Shown here: in pieces, positions 1 to 5,878 of the stretch | How positions within the stretch are numbered: the stretch's first letter is position 1 | Layout of the letters: each line of letters opens with the position of its first letter | NCBI GenBank assembly: GCA_017538635.1 | Contig: JAFYIM010000497.1 | Coordinates: 1-6,643, forward strand | Direction: 5' to 3' | Source of the DNA: a bacterium | GTDB taxonomy: Bacteria; UBA3054 | Length of the DNA: 6,643 bases | Program-made: the position numbers and the translations under genes | Notes under the pieces: model-generated | What the model saw: the letters and a program-made list of their open reading frames with translations, nothing else | Databases searched by the model: none | Told to the model about the DNA's origin: nothing

Positions 1-1001
1 AAGGATGCGAGGATCTCTTCGATCTGCTTCGGGAAGACGTTGACGCCTTTTATCTTCATCATGTCGTCGGAGCGGCCGGCGATGACGTCGAGCCTCGGGT
101 ACGTCCTGCCGCAGGGGCAGGTTCCAGGGATGATCCTTGAGAGGTCGTGGGTGCGGTAGCGGATAAGAGGCGCGCCTTCCTTGACCAGCGTGGTGATGAC
201 GATCTCGCCCCACTCGCCGTCCGGGAGGACTTTGCCGGTCTTGGGATCGATGATCTCAGTGTAGAGGTAATCGTCGAAGATGTGCATGCCGGTGTCGTAT
301 TTGCAGTTGACGCCGATGCCCGGGCCGTAGATCTCGGTCAGGCCGTAGATGTCGTAGAGCTCGATGCCCAATTCTTCCCTGATGCGCTTGCGCATCTTTT
401 CGCCCCAGCGCTCAGAACCGATGACGCCCTTCGTCAGATGGATCTTGTCCTTGATGCCGCGCTTGGCGATCTCTTCCGCCAGAAGGAGCGCGTAGGAACT
501 TGTAGCGCAAAGCACCGTGCTCTTCATGTCCATCATCATCTGCAGCTGTTTTTCCGTGTTGCCGGGACCCATGGGGATAGCCATGGCGCCCAAGAGTTCG
601 CAGCCCGCCTGGAAGCCTATGCCGGCGGTCCAGAGGCCGTAGCCGGGAGTAATGTGGATGCGGTCCTTATTGGTGATGCCCGCCAGCTCGTAGCAGCGCT
701 TGAACATGATGGCCCAGTCCTCCACGTCCTTTCTGGTGTAAGGAATGATGACGGGCGTGCCGGTGGTGCCGGAACTGGAGTGGATCCTGACCACTTCCTC
801 TTCCGGGCAGGCCGTCAGTCCCAGGGGATAGCATTCCCTGAGATCGTCTTTTTCCGAGAAAGGCAGTTTCTCGAAATCTTCCTTGGAAGCGAGCTGATCC
901 ACTCCGGCTTCCTTCAGTTTTCTGCCGTAGAAATTCTGGCAGTCTATGAGACGTTTGATCTGCTTGTTGACAAGCTGCAGCTGATTAGCGGTGATCTCCA
1001 T
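1..1001 (-). CDS. paaK: phenylacetate-CoA ligase (AMP-forming), C-terminus cut off by window edge
   Basis: This adenylate-forming ligase activates phenylacetate or a related arylacetate (4-hydroxyphenylacetate, indoleacetate) with ATP and CoA to the aryl-CoA thioester, in the cytoplasm. I translated the open frame by hand from the ATG at 1001. It gives 333 residues and runs off base 1, so about 100 residues (the mobile C-terminal lid with the catalytic lysine) are missing from a family of roughly 430-440. Visible motifs are the phosphate loop HSSSGTTGTP (residues 74-83), the adenine-site motif YDIYGLTE (216-223), RYRTHDL (281-287) and the hinge region GRSDDMMKIKGVNVFP (309-324). The last two match the PaaK branch well. 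The start is fixed by a strong Shine-Dalgarno sequence 6 bases upstream. The gene follows the fused indolepyruvate oxidoreductase by 10 bases, a pairing that fits conversion between arylpyruvates, arylacetyl-CoA and free acids. The exact aryl substrate cannot be read from the sequence. Confidence 0.93.
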   Translation of the reverse strand, partial: MEITANQLQLVNKQIKRLIDCQNFYGRKLKEAGVDQLASKEDFEKLPFSEKDDLRECYPLGLTACPEEEVVRIHSSSGTTGTPVIIPYTRKDVEDWAIMFKRCYELAGITNKDRIHITPGYGLWTAGIGFQAGCELLGAMAIPMGPGNTEKQLQMMMDMKSTVLCATSSYALLLAEEIAKRGIKDKIHLTKGVIGSERWGEKMRKRIREELGIELYDIYGLTEIYGPGIGVNCKYDTGMHIFDDYLYTEIIDPKTGKVLPDGEWGEIVITTLVKEGAPLIRYRTHDLSRIIPGTCPCGRTYPRLDVIAGRSDDMMKIKGVNVFPKQIEEILAS

Positions 1002-1007
1002 ATGTTA

Positions 1008-1014
1008 CTCCTCA
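1008..1014 (-). promoter_or_regulatory. strong Shine-Dalgarno of the CoA ligase, overlapping the upstream stop codon
   Basis: On the minus strand the sequence reads TGAGGAG, then TAACAT, then the ATG at 1001. The GAGGAG core is a near-consensus ribosome binding site with a 6-base spacer. The first three bases of the element, TGA, are the stop codon of the oxidoreductase gene. This suggests that ribosomes finishing the first gene restart on the second, so the two enzymes are probably made in a linked ratio. Confidence 0.85.
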
Positions 1015-3483
1015 GTAAAGTAGGGCTTTTAAGTTTATTTCCTGTAGTTTGGGAGGCAAAAGCTCCTTGATCGTTTCCATGATGTCTTCCGTGCCGAAGC
1101 CTAGAAGGCCTGCTTTGGCGGCCTGGCCCAGCATAAGCACGTTGACGATCTTTTCGCTCCCCAAAGCTTTCGCGGCTGATATGGTGTCTATAAGCGTGAT
1201 GTCGGGGACGGCGTTTTTTAGATAAGCGGTTATTTCGTCCAAAAGGTACGGCGGGCCGCCCAGCATGGCGTTGACCGGAATGACCTGGCAGGAGCTTGTT
1301 ATGATCTTGCCGCCGTCCTTTAAGTAGCTGAGATTTCTCAAGGTCTCCGCTATCTCGAAGCCGAGGATAAGGTCGGCTTCCTTTTCGCCGATGATGGGCG
1401 AATGAACGTTCTTGCCTATTTTGATGTGGCTAACCACGCTGCCGCCTCTTTGAGCCATGCCGATGGTTTCGGCGGTCTTTATTTCCAAGCCCAGGCGCAT
1501 GGCGGTGGCCGCCAAAAGGCGGGAAGCCAAAACTGTCCCCTGCCCGCCCACGCCGCAGAGGATGATATTTTTCTCAATGCTTGGCGCTTCTTTAATTTGG
1601 CTCGGCGTTGTCTTGGGGGCTTGGGGCTTTTGCGCCTTGGGAGGATTTTGGGCGACAAGCTCTTCCCTAGTCGGATGCGGCGGGCAAACGATGGCGCCGA
1701 AAGCGCAAACGCTTTGGCAGAGCGAACAGCCCGTGCACTGCCGATCGTCGATGAAAGCCTTTTTATCTTTCAGGATGAGGCCGGGGCAGCCCAGCTCGCG
1801 GATGCATTTCTGGCAGCCGACGCATTTTTGTTCATCGACCTTGGCTTTGGCACCCTGTGGTTTGAATTTAACGATGCAGGGATAGCGGAAAATGATGGCC
1901 TTCACGCCTTTTTCCGCGGAAACTTTCTTCACCGTCGCGACCGCCAGTTCCAGGTCCAAGGGATCGACTTCCGCGATGGTCTTCACACCGAGGCCCTGCA
2001 GAACAACCTTAGGATCGATGGCGGCAGTTATCTCCCCCATCAAGGTCTGCCCGGTGCCGGGATGCGGCTGGTGTCCGGTCATGGCCGTCGTGGAGTTGTC
2101 GAGGATAACGACCGTCAAGTCCGCCTGGTTGTAGATGGCGTTCACGACTCCCGTGAGACCGGAGGCGAAGAAGGTCGAGTCGCCGATGAAAGCGAAGCAC
2201 TTCGTGCCTTTGTCAACTCTGCCTATGCCCTGGGCTATCGTTATGCCAGCGCCCATGCAGAGGCAGGTGTCGCACATGTCGAGGGGCTTCGCGTTGCCAA
2301 GAGTGTAGCAGCCGATGTCGCCGCAGAAGACCGCCTTCTCGCCCTTCATAGCCTGCTTTACGGCGTAAAAGGAAGCGCGGTGCGGGCAGCCGGCGCAAAG
2401 CACCGGAGGCCTTACTGGAAGCGGCGGAGCGTCTTCTTTTTTGTTCTGCTCTTCGGCTTCCCAATGCAGGAAATCCGCAAGCAGCGCTTTTATTTCCTGC
2501 GGCGTGTTCTCGCCGGCGGGTTTCACCGTGCCGTCAAGCTTGCCTTTGATCTTTATTTCGATGCCGTGCTTTCCGCAGACCGTGAAAAGCTCCCTTTCCA
2601 AAACGGGGTCGAGTTCCTCCAGAACGAGGACTTCATCAAGGTCTGAGAGAAAATCTCCGGCCAGTTCTTCCGGGAAAGGAAAAGGCGTGGAGACTTTCAG
2701 GATCCTCGGGCTCGCTTTGCCTTTCAGAATATCCCTGGCGTAAGCGTAACTGATGCCTGAGGCGACGATACCTTTCTTTGACTCTTTTTCTTCCTTAACT
2801 ATGAAATTTCTCGCGTAACCGGAAAAAGTTTTCGAAAGCTCCTTGTTGCGCTTTTCAATTAACGCATGGTTCTTCAAGGAGAGTTTAGGGAAGATCACCC
2901 AGCGCAAAGGATCTTTTTCAAAGTTCAAGGGGAAATGCTGCTCATATTCCGCCTCTTCCTTGACATTGAGGCTGGCGTAGCTGTGGTCGATTCTGGTGGT
3001 GGGGCGGAAAAGTACGGGCGTTCCGTATTTGTGCGAGAATTGGAAAGCCTCCTGGATCATTTCGTAAGCTTCCTTGACGGAGGAAGGATCGAAAACGGGA
3101 AGCTTGCTGTATTTGGCGAAAGTTCTGGTGTCCTGCTCGGTTTGCGAGGAGATGGGGCCCGGGTCGTCGGCGACAAGGACCACCATGGCGCCCCTCACTC
3201 CTATGTAGGCAAGGCTCATAAGCGGGTCGCTGGCCACGTTCAGGCCCACCTGCTTCATGGTGACAAGCACCCGGGCGCCGGAATAGGCCGCGCCGGCGGC
3301 CGCTTCCAGGGCGGCTTTCTCGTTGACGGACCACTCGACGTAGGTTTTGTCGCTCCTGCGTTTTGCTATGGTCTCCAAAACTTCCGTGGAGGGCGTCCCC
3401 GGATATCCGGCCGCTAGATCGAGGCCTGACGCCAGGGCTCCCAGAGCCATAGCTTCGTTGCCCATTAAGAATTCTCTTGCCAT
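1012..3483 (-). CDS. iorAB: indolepyruvate:ferredoxin oxidoreductase, fused alpha (IorA) and beta (IorB) subunits
   Basis: The enzyme oxidatively decarboxylates aryl-2-oxoacids (indolepyruvate, phenylpyruvate, hydroxyphenylpyruvate) with CoA to arylacetyl-CoA and CO2, reducing ferredoxin; it is cytoplasmic and oxygen-sensitive. The 823 residues read in order as follows. An IorA N-terminal pyrimidine-binding domain begins with GNEAMALGAL (residues 8-17). Next come CAGCPHR (363-369) and CDTCLCMGAG (404-413), then the TPP motif GDS (434-436) ending at N463. Two [4Fe-4S] sites follow: C554, C557, C560, C566, and C583, C586, C589, C593. A Pro/Lys/Gln-rich linker (about 603-637) leads to an IorB domain starting NIILCGVGGQGT (639-650). 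GDS instead of GDG and the wider spacing before C566 are, as I recall, normal for IorA. IorA and IorB are usually separate proteins, so the fusion is notable. The ATG at 3483 gives the family-like N-terminus; upstream there is only a weak AGGG at a 10-base spacing. The frame is uninterrupted. Confidence 0.95.
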   Translation of the reverse strand: MAREFLMGNEAMALGALASGLDLAAGYPGTPSTEVLETIAKRRSDKTYVEWSVNEKAALEAAAGAAYSGARVLVTMKQVGLNVASDPLMSLAYIGVRGAMVVLVADDPGPISSQTEQDTRTFAKYSKLPVFDPSSVKEAYEMIQEAFQFSHKYGTPVLFRPTTRIDHSYASLNVKEEAEYEQHFPLNFEKDPLRWVIFPKLSLKNHALIEKRNKELSKTFSGYARNFIVKEEKESKKGIVASGISYAYARDILKGKASPRILKVSTPFPFPEELAGDFLSDLDEVLVLEELDPVLERELFTVCGKHGIEIKIKGKLDGTVKPAGENTPQEIKALLADFLHWEAEEQNKKEDAPPLPVRPPVLCAGCPHRASFYAVKQAMKGEKAVFCGDIGCYTLGNAKPLDMCDTCLCMGAGITIAQGIGRVDKGTKCFAFIGDSTFFASGLTGVVNAIYNQADLTVVILDNSTTAMTGHQPHPGTGQTLMGEITAAIDPKVVLQGLGVKTIAEVDPLDLELAVATVKKVSAEKGVKAIIFRYPCIVKFKPQGAKAKVDEQKCVGCQKCIRELGCPGLILKDKKAFIDDRQCTGCSLCQSVCAFGAIVCPPHPTREELVAQNPPKAQKPQAPKTTPSQIKEAPSIEKNIILCGVGGQGTVLASRLLAATAMRLGLEIKTAETIGMAQRGGSVVSHIKIGKNVHSPIIGEKEADLILGFEIAETLRNLSYLKDGGKIITSSCQVIPVNAMLGGPPYLLDEITAYLKNAVPDITLIDTISAAKALGSEKIVNVLMLGQAAKAGLLGFGTEDIMETIKELLPPKLQEINLKALLY

Positions 3484-3510
3484 ATGATCAATGCCCTATG
3501 TTATTGAGTA

Positions 3511-3540
3511 ATTTTAACTTTTAGGGCAAAAATTTGTCAA
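3511..3540 (-). promoter_or_regulatory. sigma-70-type promoter for the oxidoreductase/ligase operon
   Basis: On the minus strand a perfect -35 hexamer TTGACA (3540-3535) is followed, after an 18-base spacer, by the -10 hexamer TAAAAT (3516-3511), which matches the TATAAT consensus at five of six positions. Transcription would start near 3504, leaving a leader of only about 20 bases before the ATG at 3483. The placement directly upstream of the first gene of the operon supports the call. No terminator or riboswitch fits in such a short leader. Confidence 0.72.
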
Positions 3541-3566
3541 TAGGTTTTCATTTTTCCGGACTTTCT

Positions 3567-3588
3567 GCCTAAGGTAGCGAACCAAGGC
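3567..3588. promoter_or_regulatory. imperfect dyad between the divergent promoters, possible operator
   Basis: Outer arms GCCT (3567-3570) and AGGC (3585-3588) enclose inner arms GGT (3573-3575) and ACC (3581-3583), with a 5-base centre AGCGA and one extra base on the left side. It lies between the leftward promoter and the rightward -10 element, where a regulator could act on either operon. It is short and imperfect and no T-run follows directly, so a terminator is unlikely. It could be chance. Confidence 0.25.
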
Positions 3589-3624
3589 GTTTTAGATTAT
3601 TTCCTTTCTTTTTTAAGGCTGTTT

Positions 3625-3633
3625 TGCTATGAT
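3625..3633 (+). promoter_or_regulatory. extended -10 promoter element for the small-protein/MutL operon
   Basis: The sequence TGCTATGAT is an extended -10 motif (TGn) followed by TATGAT, which matches TATAAT at five of six positions. The expected -35 position (around 3605-3610, TTTCTT) is poor, as is common when an extended -10 is present. Transcription would begin near 3640, giving a leader of about 42 bases before the ATG at 3682. The surrounding DNA is T-rich, so a chance match is possible. Confidence 0.5.
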
Positions 3634-3681
3634 TTTTAGAGTATTTTTTTACATTTATCTAACTTGACGCAACTTCTTTAA

Positions 3682-4047
3682 ATGGACAAGGATTTTTGGG
3701 CCAACGCCTTCGCCATGCCGCGCTCCGAGCGCCGGCACGACGAACTCATCGCCAAAATTGCGCGAGGCATCGCGCGCCGGAGACTGGCCTTCCCCGCCAT
3801 CCTTGCCCTTGAAAGCGTCAAGCCCCTCAATTACCTGGCCAGCCAGGCCCTCATCGTTTTGACCCCTGCTCTGGGGATGTTCATCGAATACGCGACTCTC
3901 GACGATATCTGCGACATGCTGCAGGAAAGAAAGAACGTCGAGCGTTTGATCGCCGCGATCGACATGGAAAACAAGAAGCTCACGGCGCCCCCGACTTCCA
4001 CGGAAAATAACCAGCCGGTAGAATCCGGCCCAACGCAAAATAAATAA
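3682..4047 (+). CDS. conserved-looking small helical protein of unknown function, first gene of the MutL operon
   Basis: I do not recognise a named family. The 121 residues fall into three parts: a basic, charged N-terminal helix (about 13-34, with RHDELIAKIARGIARRR), a hydrophobic to amphipathic middle (about 36-72, containing LESVKPLNYLASQALIVL) and a charged helix (about 73-98, with ERKNVERLIAAIDMEN). A Pro/Thr/Asn/Gln-rich, probably disordered tail follows (about 99-121). No signal peptide, metal site or catalytic motif is visible. The middle part is borderline for membrane contact; a buried helical core is equally possible. A TAA stop directly precedes the ATG in frame, so the start is here or downstream (Met12), and no Shine-Dalgarno sequence is seen. 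Its stop lies one base before the MutL-type gene, so the two are almost certainly co-expressed. From memory, similar small proteins sit beside long MutL genes in other anaerobes; I could not verify this. Confidence 0.8.
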   Translation: MDKDFWANAFAMPRSERRHDELIAKIARGIARRRLAFPAILALESVKPLNYLASQALIVLTPALGMFIEYATLDDICDMLQERKNVERLIAAIDMENKKLTAPPTSTENNQPVESGPTQNK

Positions 4048-4048
4048 T

Positions 4049-5863
4049 ATGGCAGAAACAAAAGCCCCTGAAGTAATCTTAGCAACCGACTGCGGTTCGA
4101 CAACCACCAAAGCGATCCTCATTGAGAAACGCAACGGCAGCTATCGTTTGGCCGCCCGCGGCGAAGCCCCCACTACGGTGGAAGCCCCCGCGGAAGACGT
4201 CACCCGAGGCGTCATCAACTCCATTGCGGAAATTGAGGACATCACCAAGCGCACCTTTATCCGCGACGACAAACTAATCGTACCCCGAGAGGGAGAACTG
4301 GGCGCGGACGCCTACATCTCCACCTCCTCGGCCGGCGGCGGCCTGCAGATGATGGTCGCCGGCGTTGTCTCCCAGATGTCCACGGAATCGGCAGCCCGCG
4401 CCGCATTGGGCGCCGGCGCCATCGTGATCGACTCCCTTGCCACCAATGACCGCAGGCGCCCCTACGAGCGCATTGAAAGGATCAGAAACCTGAGGCCGGA
4501 CATGATACTTCTTTCCGGCGGCACGGACGGCGGCACGGTCCGCCACGTGGTCGCCCAGGCTGAGACAATAGCGGCCGCCGACCCGAGACCGAGGTTTGGC
4601 GCCGGCTACGAGCTGCCCGTCATTTACGCCGGCAACGCCGCCGCCCGCCCCGCCATAGAGCAAACGCTGGGCAAGAAGACGGCCTTGCAGATCGTGGACA
4701 ACCTCCGCCCGACTCTGGAAACGGAAAATTTGAAGCCCGCCCGCGACGCCATCCATGACCTCTTTTTGGAGCACGTCATGCAGCAGGCCCCGGGATACAA
4801 GAAACTCATGACCTGGACCTCGGCTCCCATTATGCCGACCCCGGGCGCCGTCGGCGACATCATGAAACTCATCGCCAAGCGCAACAACATCCAGGTCGTC
4901 GGCACCGACATCGGCGGCGCCACCACCGACGACTTCTCCGTCTTCAGGGCGGACCGCAACAATCCCGAGAGCGAGCAGGTCTTCAACCGCACCGTCTCCG
5001 CGAACCTCGGCATGAGTTACTCCATCTCCAACGTCGTGGCTAGTGCAGGCCTTGCCAACGTATTGCGCTGGGTCCCCGTCATGGAAGACGAAAGGATCTT
5101 GAGAAACCAGATCAGGAACAAGATGATCCGACCCACCACCATCCCGCAGAACATTGAATCCTTGATGGTCGAGCAGGCCATCTGCCGCGAGGCCCTGAGA
5201 CTGGCCTTCCTGCAGCACAAGGAAATGGCGGTCGGTCTGAAGGGCGCCCAGAAGTCCACCTCCTTTGCGGACGCTATGAGCCAGACCGTCAAAGAAGACA
5301 CGCTGGTGGATATGATGGGGCTTGACATTATCGTGGGAAGTGGCGGCGTGCTCTCCCATGCTCCCAGAAGAAACCAGAGCGCCCTCATGATGATCGACGG
5401 CTTCGCGCCGGAAGGCTTCACGCAGCTGGCGGTGGACTCAATCTTCATGATGCCGCACCTGGGCGTTCTCGCTCAGATCAACGAAGACGCCGCGCTGGAA
5501 GTTTTCGAGAAGGACTGCCTCATTTACCTCGGCACCGTCATCGCGCCGGTGGGCATCGCGCCCTTTGGCAAGCCCTGCATGAAAGTTAAGTTCCAGGGCA
5601 AGGAATACGAATTGAAGAGCGGCGAAATCAAGCTTCTGCCCTTGGGCCTCGGCGAAGAGGCGGAAGTGACCGTAGATCCCACCAGAAAATTCAACGTGGG
5701 CGAAGGATACGGCAAAGCCGTCACCAAGAAAGTCAAAGGCGGCGTGGTTGGTCTTATCCTTGACGCCCGCTGCCGTCCCATCCAGCTCCCCGCCAGTCAG
5801 GAAGACAGAGTGAAGCTGCTTCAGATCTGGAACAAAGAACTCGACATTTATCCGGAAAATTAA
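4049..5863 (+). CDS. glmL: GlmL/MutL-family actin-fold ATPase, long form with C-terminal beta-rich extension
   Basis: This is a member of the MutL family, named after the glutamate (methylaspartate) mutase accessory protein of clostridia and unrelated to the DNA-repair MutL. The family has the ASKHA (acetate kinase/Hsp70/actin) nucleotide-binding fold; its role is unproven but is thought to be assembly or reactivation of a B12-dependent enzyme. Motifs are phosphate-1 TDCGSTTTK (residues 13-21), LLSGGTDGG (154-162), phosphate-2 GTDIGGATTDD (285-295) and the adenosine-side loop IIVGSGGVLSHAP (427-439). The length is 604 residues, against about 460 for clostridial GlmL as I recall. The surplus is a C-terminal region (about 495-604) rich in Gly, Val and Lys, with DPTRKFNVGEGYGK (543-556) and GGVVGLILDARCRPIQLP (564-581). 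The gene starts one base after the small upstream gene, without a Shine-Dalgarno sequence, which suggests translational coupling. No mutase subunit lies in the window, so the symbol is family-level only. Confidence 0.88.
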   Translation: MAETKAPEVILATDCGSTTTKAILIEKRNGSYRLAARGEAPTTVEAPAEDVTRGVINSIAEIEDITKRTFIRDDKLIVPREGELGADAYISTSSAGGGLQMMVAGVVSQMSTESAARAALGAGAIVIDSLATNDRRRPYERIERIRNLRPDMILLSGGTDGGTVRHVVAQAETIAAADPRPRFGAGYELPVIYAGNAAARPAIEQTLGKKTALQIVDNLRPTLETENLKPARDAIHDLFLEHVMQQAPGYKKLMTWTSAPIMPTPGAVGDIMKLIAKRNNIQVVGTDIGGATTDDFSVFRADRNNPESEQVFNRTVSANLGMSYSISNVVASAGLANVLRWVPVMEDERILRNQIRNKMIRPTTIPQNIESLMVEQAICREALRLAFLQHKEMAVGLKGAQKSTSFADAMSQTVKEDTLVDMMGLDIIVGSGGVLSHAPRRNQSALMMIDGFAPEGFTQLAVDSIFMMPHLGVLAQINEDAALEVFEKDCLIYLGTVIAPVGIAPFGKPCMKVKFQGKEYELKSGEIKLLPLGLGEEAEVTVDPTRKFNVGEGYGKAVTKKVKGGVVGLILDARCRPIQLPASQEDRVKLLQIWNKELDIYPEN

Positions 5864-5878
5864 AAACCCAGTAATACT

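Noticed and set aside
434..1001. Possible truncation of the CoA ligase as a pseudogene
   Set aside because: The frame stays open through all visible adenylation motifs up to base 1; it is cut only by the window edge.
147..1070. 307-codon open frame on the plus strand
   Set aside because: It lies antisense to the CoA ligase, whose motifs are clear. The protein is a low-complexity shadow rich in Ala, Asp, Val and His with no recognisable domain.
1402..2646. 414-codon open frame on the plus strand
   Set aside because: It is fully antisense to the fused oxidoreductase and shows no motif of its own; it results from GC-rich codon usage on the other strand.
2866..3417. 183-codon open frame on the plus strand
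   Set aside because: It is antisense to the N-terminal IorA domain, which is well conserved; no domain or upstream signal supports it.
3567..3588. Intrinsic terminator in the divergent region
   Set aside because: The stem is only four plus three pairs with a bulge and lacks a directly adjoining T-run, and no gene ends here on either strand.
3655..4134. 159-codon open frame on the minus strand, antisense to the small protein
   Set aside because: The competing plus-strand frame is spaced one base from the ATPase gene and follows a promoter-like element; the minus-strand frame extends into the ATPase start and has no ribosome binding site or known motif.
4274..5359. 361-codon open frame on the minus strand
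   Set aside because: It is antisense to the MutL-type ATPase, with composition typical of a shadow frame (Gly, Asp, His and Val rich) and no motif.
4049..5863. DNA mismatch-repair protein MutL
   Set aside because: The shared name is misleading: the sequence has the actin-like DCGSTTTK and DIGGATTD motifs and none of the GHKL ATPase motifs of the repair protein.
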